From NCBI GenBank assembly GCA_905221605.1, contig CAJNDS010002784.1, positions 186,001 to 250,000 of the forward strand: a DNA stretch of 64,000 nt, written 5' to 3'. The translations under genes and the position numbers were made by a program. Below, piece by piece: positions 34,881-46,703 of this stretch (position 1 is its first letter; each line of letters opens with the position of its first letter). The notes beneath the pieces were generated by a model. It saw only the letters and a program-made list of their open reading frames with translations, made no database searches and was not told the DNA's origin. The DNA comes from Symbiodinium natans. Lineage: Eukaryota; Sar; Dinophyceae; Suessiales; Symbiodiniaceae.

Positions 34881-37800
34881 TGAAGGAAGAACGAATGGAA
34901 GGAACATTCTCGGAAGGTACTGTAAAGGAGGCGGAAGCCAGCACGGCAGCCTGGTGAATGGGAGACGGGGACAAGCATGCTACTTACAGTTTGCAAACAT
35001 GGGGAGAGCCTCTCTTTTGCCTCACCTGCTAAAAGGCCAAGTGTGCTCTGATGATTTGCCAGGTCTTGCACAAAACAGCTGTCAAAGGGGGAACATCCAC
35101 TGAGAGATGAACACATCAACACGTTCTTTCGAAGTGTTTCGAACACATTTGGCTAACGCAGTGTTTTGCTTGTATTCAAGGTTTGGCCCCAGGCAGGTTG
35201 TGGTGTCAGCCTGGCATGGCTCGAAAAAGCTCGCAAAGAGCAAGATCTCGAGAACCTCATTGGAATGTAATTGCGATTAAGCCGATGCAAGCAGCGGTCA
35301 AGAGTCATCAAATTTCTTGTAGCACCCAGGTGAATCACCTACTTAGTTAAGTTATGAGCTCCTCAAGTGCTTGAAAGACTTGGATATTTTTGAAAGTGTT
35401 GAAGCTCACACTTTCAAAATGCAAGACGCGAATGCTTCGCCCTGGCCTGCCGCTTGGCGCTTGCCTGCGCGCCCGGCCTGCAAGCGTGGCCAGGCCGCGA
35501 CTCACGGGGCAGATGCGGTCGTATGTGGTCACTTGGCATGTCCAGTTGCGAGAGCTGCAAGAGGCACCTCTCGACGCCAGCCACCGCCGCCTCTTCCAGC
35601 GCGGCAAGTCTGGATCATGGGCCGGCCTCGATCTTCGAGCGCATCTCCAAGCCCAAGGCTGTCTGACGTTTGTATCGTTGGTACTAGAGAGGCCTTTCAA
35701 TGTTGCCCATCAACCTTCGCATGGCGACAGCAGAAGCAGAGTGTGAAGCTTGATCGATGTATGTACAGGAGTTGCATGTTTCGACTTTCAAGATGTAATT
35801 GAAGGTGCCACCTGCATCGGCTGCAAATTTTGAAAACTCTCAACCTTTGTGGTTTGGGGTCATGGCCGCCATGGTGCATCGGAGGCTCTTCGACTCGAAA
35901 GCACAGTGCCTGATTTATCATTCACTTCAGCATGTATCGAGGCAGCACCTCATCTTTCTCAAGAGAGCCTAGACTTGTTCACGAAGCTGGCAAGTCCTGA
36001 AGATGTGTCAGCACCTCAGTCTGTCAACGTCTCGGCGGTTCCCGGTTAGCGCACAGCAATGCACAGCAACGCCATCCTGTCTTGCACGTTGCACGAAAGG
36101 CCTCTGCAGTTCCGGCAGGCAGCCAAGTCAGGCACACGTGACAAGAGGAACCGCGTAGAGAAGCGTAGGGTTGTTGCCTACCTCTTTGACAATCATCCCA
36201 TTCTTTTGTCGTCTGTTGGCGGTTGACTCTGTTGTTGATCTTGTTTTGTTTGGAAGGACATGGGAAGCCCTGAGTCGAACAGCGGTCCACTCCCTGCGAC
36301 ACTTCAAGGTGTGAGCGCTCAAGCTGGCCCCGAATCCGTGCGACGTTTGCGGATGTGTGTGACATGTGTGTGTGTGCTTTGTCAGGTCAGTCATGTTGCA
36401 GGAATCCTGGACAGCTGTGCGCAGGCCATGTGCAAAGTCATTGTCCTACTCCAAGAGCCGAAGCCCGAAATGGAAGGGACTACGTTAACTTCACGCAAGC
36501 CTGCCTACGAAGCAATGCCCTGCCTACGAAGCCCGAAGGCCCAAAGCCGCAAACCCTGAAGTACCAAATTCCCAAGCTCAGTTGAGTGGTTCTGGAAGTC
36601 GGTCATCGTGAACGTTCGTGCCACTTTCCGCAGGTGTCGTGGCGCGACGACTACTTGCTCTGCGGCCTCGCCGAGGCCAACCAAAGCGCCGCCAACCCGA
36701 GCTCCACCTGAATCGTGAAAGCGTGGATAAGCGTGGATCAGTGCAATAAAGTGTGGGCATTGTCGAAGATCTTTGTGAGGCCCTCCGCTGCGGCGCGGAG
36801 CTTCGGCGGGGCACGGTGAGGCGTGCACTGAGCCGCGTAAAGGGATGGCGGAAGGACCTCCCAAAACTTGTTCGGAGGTCAGTGCCTGGTCTTAAGAGAG
36901 TTGTCTGCATCGCTGGATTGGCCAGGGACTATACGCTGTGCCTTCAATCTCTACGCCGCCTCAACTACTGTCCATGGGTTGGTGCCCTGAGGCCAGCTGT
37001 CAAGATATGTCAAGATCACATGCACTAGGCAATGCGCAGTCACTTGAAAGAGGGGGGATGTGTGTGTGTGTGTGTGTGTGCGCGGCATTGCGCGGGCTGG
37101 AAGTCGAGAGGCCTGTCCTTGCGGAGCTCCGATGGCGTCTCCGGCGTCACCACTGGAGACCGATCGTGGCCTTCTCAGAACAACATCCCGCTTGACTCTA
37201 ATACTCCTTGTCAAAGTGCCCTTGAATTGAAAGCCACTGCTGGAGCTCCGAAGCTCTTTCTCCCGTATCTGCATGACCCGTTCAGTGGTACCCAAGTTCA
37301 CGTTGCAGCCATGTTGAATGGTCCGAGTGGTCAGAACTGAGCCGTGCGCTGTGTGTTCAGGATGTTGTTCTGGCTCTGCGCTTTCTTGCAGCGTTCTCGG
37401 TCCAGCACCTGCCGCAGGTGCGCACGTCAAGTTCATTTACTCAACGTACTCTTGCTGTGCGGGCTGCCACAAAACTCTAAAATGTTAAAAAGCTTGACGC
37501 AGAAGAGTCGCATGATGCCTCCAGACCGGAACAACAGCGCACAAGCGGAGTAGTAAGCGAGCAAGAGAGGAAAGGACAGGGTCGCCGAAGGAATTGTGGC
37601 ACGCAAAGCCATGCCAGAGGAGGTGACAGCGAGGGGGCCGCTTCATGACGAACACGAGACAACAGCCGCTAGCTGCTAGCTGATCCGTCCACTCAAGCCA
37701 AACGCCTAGGCACTAGGCTGATTCACAAAGCCTTGGTGTGCTCACCGATTGCCGTGCTGACACGAGTGAGACTGGTACGTAGCCTGTGCATGATTGAAGA

Positions 37801-37985
37801 CCTTTTCAGGGTTTCGGAGATCTTGGAAGATAGTTCTGTTTCGGATCCATTGTCTATTGGTGGGTTCTAGTCGGATGGTGCGGTACCCGTGCACCTATCC
37901 ACGCTATCTTGGGATAAATCGCGAATCCATGCCCATGCCACGCTATTTGAGGGTGCCTTCGGCTGGACGTTCCTGTTGAAAGCGG
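34881..37985. other. No recognised gene; isolated coding-like fragments
   Basis: Frames overlap on both strands at 35370-35760, a G/C-rich patch that keeps several frames open at once. One fragment at 35895-36046 (LSFTSACIEAAPHLSQESLD, stop at 36046-36048) and one at 36755-36850 (VEDLCEALRCGAELRRGTVR) read like protein on the + strand. Nothing can be assigned. Confidence 0.35.
37058..37080. repeat. TG dinucleotide run
   Basis: A near-perfect TG microsatellite, with no coding role. Confidence 0.85.
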
Positions 37986-38575
37986 TACCCAAAAAGATAA
38001 CATGCTACGCATTCCTTGTAGTCCAGCGCTTGACATCAGAGTTGGTAGACGACCATGCAATCGACAAACTTCCTCGTGTTTTGAACTTGCTTCTTGCATG
38101 GCACTCAGAGTGGCTGCAAGGTGCGAATTGAGGCTGTCGCCTTTTGTCGCGAGTGGAGCTGGCCCGAGTTCGAAGCAACTTCAAACTGCTGACCGGTCTG
38201 ATGCGGTCAAGTGGATAAGCGGGCATGTTTCCAATGTGCTGTAGCGAGCATATTCGGCAGATTACATGCTGCTAGCTTCGGACTGTGCAATGGGCTAGGT
38301 TCATGTCAGTGCCTGCAAGATGGACAAACAAGAAGAATGCTACGACATGCCAGGCTTCAAATGAAGGCTGAGAAAAGACTTGGCGACATGAGGCGACTGT
38401 GAGCATTGCCATACCTCGGGAGCATATATGAACCGTGCAACCAACTGGAAATTAGCCGAGCTACAGGCATCGCCCACACTCAGATTCTTGTGAAAGGGCG
38501 TAGGCTGCGGTGTTTTGAAGAGGTCCTGACTGACAAAGCCAGTACGTCCTTCACATCCCCAAAAAGACAATGTTG
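37986..38575 (+). CDS. Coding-like exons, unknown gene
   Basis: At 37992-38131 a frame reads CYAFLVVQRLTSELVDDHAI and continues DKLPRVLNLLLAWHSEWLQ to a likely exon end. At 38405-38572 another reads LGSIYEPCNQLEISRATGIA and continues HTQILVKGRRLRCFEEVLTD. Both have strong protein character. I considered a family-B DNA polymerase resemblance for the second but cannot support it. Confidence 0.4.
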
Positions 38576-39880
38576 AAGGTCATGCAGGAGTTGCCATGCC
38601 TTTTGCAGAGGTTCATGTCATCAACATCAGTACTCCGAGACTGGAGTTGGATTGAAAGCTGCCTCGGAGGCATCTGGAACTCGCCCACTTTGCACGCGCT
38701 TTGGTTCAGCTCAACGATAAAGGAGGTTTACCAGCTCCTCGGCCAAAGAACCAGACACTGCCTACTTGCCTGCATACATTTGCATGCCTCAAGCCCACAA
38801 GATGCGCCACCGGTTCCCAGCTATGATCTGGATTCGATTGTGAAACATCGTGTAAAGCAACCATGTGCAGCGCTCCAGTCGGGATGTGGCATAATGCTCG
38901 CCGAGCTTCCCTGAATCACTAAGGACACACTGTTGCTGGAGCGCGTTGCCGAGAACTTTTCTCGTCGAGCATCGGACCTACCGCTAGGCCAGATCTTGGA
39001 AAGGAGTCGGTGGATGTGGGCGGCTTGACATTCATGCCTCTGGGGCAGGAGCCATGCTGCACATGTCAAGCAGCCTGCCCGGCCGCCTCGTTTACTTTGT
39101 ACGGGCCGCACAATACAATGCAGGCTTCTTAGCCACATCTGCAGCTTGCCTTGTGTGGCAGCCAGGCTGGCTGCTCGGGCAGACGCCCCTTCTGAATTCC
39201 GGCGTGTCCTTATCGACAAGGCTCAGGTACTACCCTCCTGCACCTGAAGCTGGGTGCCTTGCGCGAAGTATCCTGCCCTTGCGTCGGCTTCTACAGATGG
39301 ACTTCCGCATCATGCGTGGGAATGGCAGTTGGCAAGAGTGGTTAACACACGGCATCACCACAAGAAGAATGATGAACGATTGACGATGTAATCTTGAGGG
39401 GGCACTGCTAGTTTGATGGATTGCTGCAGTGGCGGACTCGAGCTCCCATGTCACCAGCATCCCCTACATGCCAACGGGAATCTACATTGAAGTCTCCAAA
39501 CAACTAACACTGGTGAGCACTGGTGCCGGATGGGACCTTTCGCATGAGAGACTCATCAGCCAGAACCCCAGCATGGGCTTGAGTGTGCGAGCAGAGAGAA
39601 CCTTAGCTTTGCTGAAAGCATTGGTGCTGTTCATCGCACGAAACATCACGTAACCGATCGGAGCTGAACGTGGAAGATTCCAAGGCTGGGGAGCATGAGA
39701 GGGCTCGCTGCAAGCTTAGCAAAGCCCATTGCTGCGTTGCAGCGCTTGGGACACGTGAGCGTGCTTCATGTTGGCCCCGCCTTCGGCATCTTTCAGCCAA
39801 GGCTAGGGCCATTTCTTTGGCGGACTTGCTGTGGTCGGGCCTCCCAGAATGTGTGTGTGGAATGTGGTAGAACTCCATGA
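38576..39880 (+). CDS. Weak coding-like fragments, unknown
   Basis: Fragments at 39435-39512 (SSHVTSIPYMPTGIYIEVSK) followed by a GT donor, and at 39695-39820 (LAASLAKPIAALQRLGHVSV), look like exons on the + strand. A frame at 39054-39383 ends FRIMRGNGSWQEWLTHGITT and then a stop. They are not joined here. No function is proposed. Confidence 0.25.
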
Positions 39881-40195
39881 TTCAGCTGCATTTTGGTTTC
39901 CCCCAACAGCCTTTTGGTTTTTCTGCTGCGCAAGCGTCCTCGGAAGTCCCACCTCCTCCCCATCTTCTCCTGCGCATGCGCATGCAGATGTCTATGGTTC
40001 CAGAGGGCATGCTGCACATGTGACATTGTTCAAGCTCCCATGATGCACAGCTTGCGATTCAAGGAACGCATCAAGATACAGCAGCCTTTATCATTCTGTA
40101 CTGCTTAGAGCCAGCTTTGCGCGGCCCTGCACTTTTCGTGGGTTTTCGGCCTTCAGGGTCGTTTCTTTTGGGGAGGGTGGGGAGGGAGAAGGGGG

Positions 40196-40402
40196 TTGGG
40201 CCCAACTGCGCTTGCGCCCAGGTGTGAAGCTCGTTTTTCGGGAGCCTTCGTAATCCCCCCACCGCCTCCCCAAGTGTACTTCAGCGTCAAGAATTTCGGG
40301 CGCCTGCTCAAACCACCATTCTTTGTTGGACACCTTCGCGCGCCAATTTCTCAAGAGGCCGATCCGAAGATGTATTTAAACGCAGGGGCGCACTGGCGTT
40401 GA
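40196..40402 (+). other. Proline-rich open frame, unknown
   Basis: The frame includes AFVIPPPPPQVYFSVKNFGR and runs to TGA. Opposite-strand frames are open too. It is possibly a decayed gene fragment next to the poly-G array. Confidence 0.2.
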
Positions 40403-40574
40403 ATTCAAGTTTTCAGCGCCAGCAAAGCTAGGGGAGTTGGTCCAATCAACACCATGCCGGCGAAGCCGTCGCTTTGTCTTATCACGAAAGCTCGCGTAGC
40501 GAAGCTGGAGTTTTATCTGCTTTAGCAGCAGGGGGCCGACCACGGCCAGAAAACAGCGTATTATTGATACTATC

Positions 40575-40785
40575 TTATTAGGGGGGGGGGTGCCGGGGGG
40601 GGGGGGGGTAAATTGATATATCACCACGAATTCCTTGTTTTGGGAGGGGATGGGGGGGGGGGAGGGGGGGGGGGGAGGGGAGGGGGGGGGGGGGGGGTAA
40701 ATTGATACATCACACGAATTCCCTGGTTTTGGAGGGGGGGGGGTGGGGGGGGGGGGGGGGGGGGGTAAATTGATATATCAATACC
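40575..40785. repeat. Poly-G tracts alternating with a TAAATTGATA unit
   Basis: Three copies of a unit that starts TAAATTGATA[TC]ATCA, two of them continuing through ACGAATTCC and GTTTTGG, are separated by G-runs of 8 to more than 20 bases. The strand-biased G runs could form G-quadruplexes. Assembly errors in run length are likely. Confidence 0.9.
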
Positions 40786-43700
40786 TTAAGGGGAGGCGTT
40801 TTTACGTCAAGACCTGACTCCGTCGCGTGTTGACCGCAGCGCGTGAGTCAGGCTCCCAGCACAACATGCGTCGCCGCCCACTAGTGATGTGTTGATTGCA
40901 ACAAGCTAGTTGATTGCAAGAAGCTAGTATCTACCCAACACTGCGACGGCTGAAAAGAAGACGCTGGCCCCTCAAGCATGCCTCCAACTGGGCCCTGCCC
41001 GCACTTTCTCTTGCAACTTTGCTCTTGCTTCCGGCCCCCGAGCTTTCGTCCTCCCTGCCTCCGGCCCTCAAGTGTACGTCGTGTTGGCAGATGCAGCTCT
41101 GGGCAAGACTTGTTACAAATCAAGAATTCTGCCTTTGTCAAATCTACGGTCCATGTTCGACTGACAGTTTTGCTATGTGGTTCTTTTCGTGCTTTTGTGC
41201 TGTGATGTGTGCGGAAATGGTGAATCATGATGGCGGGACTTTCAGTTTGCGTGGCGTGGCGTGTGCATGCGCGTTCTCTTCCATGACCTGCACGTTTTCA
41301 AGTATGATCGTGAACAGGGCCGATGCTGCTGTCGTCGACTGCGGCAGGACCCGCAGATCAGTGCCAGGCTGTTGTGTTTCTTCCCTTTGTATGGTGGCAT
41401 CTCCGGTCATGCCGTCTCCTTGAATGCTCCACTGCACGTGAACTGTTGGAATCAGCTGTCCCACTTGTGACAAGAAAGTGAAACCCGTTTCATGGTGCTT
41501 GTGTATCGAGAGAGTAGGATGCGCGAAGATGGATCCTGTCTCACGCCCCCTGGCCAGTGAGCTGCTTTTGGACATGTGCATGTTGTGCTTTGGACAGGGC
41601 CTTTCTTTAGGCAGTGTGTCACTCAGGCGACCGCATTTCATGGATCTGCATTGCAGCGGCTGTGGCAACTTCTCCGTACATGAACCACTCCGCGGGCGCT
41701 TTCTCGTAGAGGATACTGATCAGCATCTCAGTGAAGAAACGTACCATTTACAAAATTTAGCAGACGAAGCAGCCCATGTGATCTGGGATGGTTGCTCGCA
41801 ATGTATGCCAAGGATGCTGTGTCTCCACTTTTGCTGAAAGAGCTTCTTGCGCTGGCACCTGAGGCTGATTCTGCTGCCCTCAAACATGTTGCGACCGAGT
41901 CAAGATGCTGACTCACATCCCGCATAACAGGTGGTCGTTCCAGGGGATGGCTATGGCGGCCGAGCTCGTCTTTTCAAGAAGGATGAGGCCTGAAATTTCA
42001 ATGAGACGTCAAGACGTGTCATTCGCCGTCATCTTGTGGGGCTCTGGCGCCAGGTTTGGGCTGGAATTCAGCTTCTGGATGCCGCCGACTGGGCTGTCGA
42101 GCAGGTTTGGGGCTCACTTTTTGTGCTCCTTTTTCATTGACGATGCCTGGAGCCGATGCCATCTTTGCATACTGATTCTGCTCAGGGTCAGTGGGTTTTA
42201 GTAAGGCTCCCGAAAGCTCATGCCATCTCGGCTTTGAGAGTTCAAAAATGGTTCGGGGGCCGCATTCGGGCCAATACAGAAGTCTCCTTCCGAGAGGTGA
42301 CCTTTTTGAAGCTACAGTGTTTGTACCACAGTGCTCACTGTCGAGCTGCCTTTGGTGCTTCTGGAGGGTCGGGTTTAGCGAGACTGGAGTCTAGACGAGC
42401 ACCAGAAGCTTGCGACGACAACTTCCTGCTGTTGCAGGTTTTTGTGGAAGCTGAGTGCTTGCATAGACATTTGCGATGGGTGCCGAGATTCCCTAAGACA
42501 ATTTCCGTCTTTTGTAGCTCGGCCATGCCCCGCAGTTCTGCGGATGCTGCGGCCAATGTGCATCATGAGAATGGGCGATATGGGCGCGTGAAGACCACAA
42601 TGAGACGTGCCTAAATCAGTACAGGCTAGAGGCCATTGCAACCCCCTCCCTTTGGCGAGATGATTTGTTTTCGCGGCTTCAGTGTCGAGGTGGCACTCAT
42701 ACTGTAGCAGCAGGGCGTTAGTTGCTGCACTGCAAGATCCTTCGACATGCAATCTCAGTTGTGTCATGATTTCAGTACCAGAGTACCAGTGAGGCCCAAG
42801 ATCTGCTTGTCCTGTGTTGGAGAATTGCAGGCAAAAGCAGGCCGACGAGATGCGTTGGCCTTTGCCCGAAGCTTCGTGGAGGCCTGGTGGCTGTGAGGCA
42901 TACAGTAAGGACACGAACATGATGAGCATTGACCTTCATTTCCGGATGTGATGCTCCGGCAAGCCACAGCTCATGATGTGGATGACCCTGCACCAGATTT
43001 GTGTTCGCAGAAAGCATGGGTAAGAGTCGGCTAAACGTGCGTGCTCGAGTTGTGCATCTAAGCTTGACCGAAGGAACTGAAATGCAGTCAAACTCTTTGC
43101 AAGCTGTTGTTTGGATCAGGGTGGAGACTGCTTGAGTGGTAGAAAGGCAGTGGCTCTCTGCAACATGCTATTTCACGCAATTCGCGCGAGGTGGTGCACA
43201 TAATGAGCAACCCGACAGCACTTGGCCGCCACCTGTTTTGATGCACCAGTTTATATCGCATGATGTGCCTCTTATCTCGAATCAGAAACCATGCTCGACA
43301 ATCTCTTCGACCTGAAACAGCCGGCAGCCGAGTCTGGCTGTTTGTGCTCAAGTCCTGCGCGGCGCCCCAAACAATGGGAGCGAGGCAGGCCACCCTCCAC
43401 TTTGCGCAGCTGGTATGTAGACAGAAGGATCCCACATCCGCCGAGGCCACCCGAGAGCTTTTGAGCTTTACCCGTTAAAGCCTGCTTAAATGTGATTTCC
43501 ACATGCAGGTGGGAGACAGCCACCCTGTCCACTCAGACAGCGGCTGCGTTTACCAGGCACGGAGTCATAAAATGAAGTGTTGTTTTGCGATGATTGATCG
43601 CCGTCGCTGTCGTCTGTAGTCATCAGCGTTTCAGAGGGGGGACCGCGGCCACTGGGACACTTCTGTTTTCTCGACAAGAGGAGCCTGCGGACAACGAGAG

Positions 43701-45725
43701 CGAGCCTTGCATCGCTGGTGAGGCCAGAGAAGCGGTGGTGTGCGTTTTTTGTTGCAAGGAGATTTGTGGAAGGCTCTTTTCTTCTCTCAGGATGACCCCC
43801 GCACACATGCGGCCTACCTGTACTTGCACGGGCCCGAGAGTGGTGATTTTCGAGGAGGCAGGATGACTGCCAATACGACTCCTCCTCTTGCAAGTGTTTG
43901 ACATTCAGCCTCACAATTTGTCGAGTAACCCTTCACGGGGTACATGCTAGTGTCATCTATAGCTGCTAGTCAAGCAGAGCGAGATGAGATTTCATGTTTC
44001 TCAAGCCAGGGGACTTCTTCTTCGCCCGCAGCTTTGGGGACGGTCAACGAGTGCAGCTGCGACCTGCAGCAGGTCGTATGGCTGCAAGCTCAGATCTGGG
44101 TACTGTGTCTCGTTGCGAGAAATTGCAACGTCGCCAAATGACCGCACTGGAGATGCTAGAGTCGTGGCTTCTGTGGGGCCTGCATGCACATCTTTGATGC
44201 ACGACACTCCCGCATACATCGATGTTGTGCGGTGCTGGTTATGCTGACTGTCTGCAAGGTGGCGATTGCTGCGGGCAGTAGCAATCTTCACGGTGTGGAG
44301 CACCTCGAGGTACACCGTCGGCCTCATGAAACCATGGTTGCTCATTGAATACCTCATGCACATGCCCTGGCAAGTCACCTTGCGACACAGATCTCAAAAG
44401 CAGTGGAAGGGTGGAGAGGTACGAAGGCTTCTTTGCCTGTTCAGGGACATGGAATCGCTGTGCACTGAATGTTCCCACCAGAGGCAGGCATTCGCTGCCA
44501 TGTCGGCGTGTGGGTGGCTGCTGGCAGCGAGGACTGCCAGTTGCTTGTATCGTCCCTGCTCCGAAACAATGTATGGCGTGCCGGGGGGGAGGTAAACGTG
44601 CCACCATGCTGTCAACTGAACGACTACATGGGCAATATCGGGTCTTGTAACTCATTCTCAATAACAGGCCTTTGTAGGCAGTTGCCAGGTTTTTCGGTTG
44701 TCATTGGTGCAAGTGGTCAGTCATGCCGAAGTCAGTGCCCGACAGTCTGCTGGGGGGTGTCGTGCCAGCGGCAGTCGATGCAGATGGTGTACAGGACACG
44801 GATGTGCACGGGTATCAGCGGCACAGCTTGCAGCAGGCCAGCGGGATTTACTTTTTTTTCCAGCAGCTGCTGGCCATTCAGGGAGGACGGTTCATTTCCC
44901 TTAGATGGCCCTTTGCAGTCCGCGGCGAAATCCAAGTCTTGGCATCTGCAAGCATCTGCCAGCATCTGCCAGCTTTGAAAGTTTTCCGGGGAGGCGGAGA
45001 GCATCTTAGCGGGGGTGCTTCCTGCCGGTTCCCGGCCTCGGGTCGAGGAGTGGGGTATGCTGCTTCAAATCATGCACATTTCGTGTACCACGTTTTCCGT
45101 CATAGGAACTCTCCGAGTTGACATGACCTGTGACTTTTCCTGGTTCTGGGTTCAGTATGACGACGCGATTCAAAAGCACCTGGCGAGTAAAGTCCAGGAT
45201 GTTTAGCTTCGCTTTGTTTAGCTGCAAGCCTGCCGACCATGCACCGCCGTGAGGACTGGTGGCAAGAGAACGACAGCTTTAAACGAATGTGCACGGCTCC
45301 AAGCAATGTCAAGGCCATCTGCAGATTTGCAGTTCAATGACTTCCCGAACCTCTGCGAATGGCGTGCTGGTTCCGCAATGTGCCGGTACTCTGCTGACAC
45401 ACGTCTGCAGGCAGCAGCGAGCTCTCAGTCCCAGAAGCAGAAGGACCGGAAAAGTAGAGGCTAGAGGCACGCTGGCAACATGGTGGTTTTGGTTTGTGGC
45501 CGGACTGCGCCAACAAATCATGCCTATAGGTGTGACAAGGGGGCTAGCTGGTGCCGAAAGCGTGCAGCATTGAGCATCATGACTGCAGGATGTTGAAGTG
45601 CTGTCTGATCTTCCCGGGCCGCAAATCCTCCGCGCACGAGGCAGTGAAATAAGCTCACGGTGAAAGATTGTCATGACCTGTCTAGAAAGACAAGTGCTCA
45701 TCAGACATGTCCGGCACCTTGCCCG
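40786..45725. other. No recognised gene; several coding-like fragments
   Basis: The + strand has exon-like pieces at 41795-41909 (AMYAKDAVSPLLLKELLALA, PEADSAALKHVATESRC and a stop), 43275-43478 (RQATLHFAQLVCRQKDPTSA then LLSFTR and a stop), 44290-44400 (YTVGLMKPWLLIEYLMHMPW) and 44845-44990 (FFFQQLLAIQGGRFISLRWP). They share strand with the P4H gene, and the nearest could be its upstream exons. None shows a known domain. Confidence 0.3.
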
Positions 45726-45730
45726 CGCAG

Positions 45731-46433
45731 GTTTTTTATCGCCTGAAGAAGCCCGGCACATCATCGCGCTGGCCAAGCCAATGCTGCAGGACAGCTGCTG
45801 CCCTTAGCCCTTAACCGCCTTAACATCCTCAAAACCCAGCAGGTTCACCTTAGCTTCTACGTCTCACTGCCCACCGGGCCTTCCGTGGGGTGGGTGATGA
45901 CAGATTGCGACAGGACGGCGTGGTCTTAGAGTCCGGTCAGCTTGTCCGAGCGAAATATCGGAGAAGTCAGACCGCATGGCTGGAGGATGAGGAAGGGAAC
46001 AGACATGAGCAAGCGCCTACACTCGCTCAAATCACAAGGCTCAGGTAGATCTTGCCTGAAGGATCCGGTCTTGCAGAACATCTCCCAACGGATTGAAGCC
46101 TTCACCGGCTTGTCCCTGCAGTCTGCGGAGCAGTTTCAGGCCAGATCTGAGCCATGTTATGCCGGCATCATGCCATGTTTTTGCCTGTGTTTCCTTCCTT
46201 GATCCTGTATGTTTTTGGACAGGTGGCCCACTACACGGCCGAGAATCAGGCAATCCGCGTCCGGCTGCACAATGTTGTCGCTTTCACACTGGTACTTGCG
46301 AAGACCTGCTATTATCAGTTGGCATACTGGTTTGCAGGGTCGCTACGAGCCCCACTTCGATTGGGGGAGGGAGGTGGCGGTCATGGACGCCTTCGGAAGC
46401 GCAGAGGACACAGGTCCAGAACCCAGTTGAGGA
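45731..46433 (+). CDS. Prolyl 4-hydroxylase, N-terminal exons (HxD half)
   Basis: First part of an Fe(II)/2-oxoglutarate prolyl 4-hydroxylase catalytic domain. Exons: 45731-45795 (FLSPEEARHIIALAKPMLQD), 45914 to about 46000 (DGVVLESGQLVRAKYRRSQT, AWLEDEE), 46062-46139 (DPVLQNISQRIEAFTGLSLQ, SAEQFQ), 46223-46249 (VAHYTAENQ) and 46338 to about 46430 (GRYEPHFDWG, with the iron-binding HxD). The 46139 and 46249 boundaries use GC donors. The order matches P4H, with the N-terminal helix, the R-S/T-S-x-x-A/F-L loop, the N-I-x-x-R-I helix, and then Q-V-x-x-Y…Y-x-x-H-x-D. The chain resumes only at 49865. P4H hydroxylates proline in secreted or regulatory proteins. The upstream end is not found. Confidence 0.8.
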
Positions 46434-46703
46434 GGGGATGCGGGGTGGTTAAGGCTTCCAAATGCAGTTCACTTTTCCCCTTGAGTGCGCGTTTCGAGAG
46501 TGAACGCACGCGGAAGCAGTGAGTCTTGGTGCTTCCGATCAGTCAGTGCTCGTGCAGATCTTGCACTAGATCGGGTACTGCAGGGACGTTGGCTCCAGCA
46601 GGGCGTTGTACAGGCAGTGCAAAGTGCAAGCTGTTGAGGATGCTAAGGCTGCTACGGTGCGTCGGCACGCCGCGCGAGTAACCTGCGGTTTGCGGGCGAT
46701 TCA

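Noticed and set aside
38405-38572. Family-B DNA polymerase fragment
   Set aside because: Only a loose similarity in an ISRATGI-like stretch; none of the polymerase motifs is present nearby.
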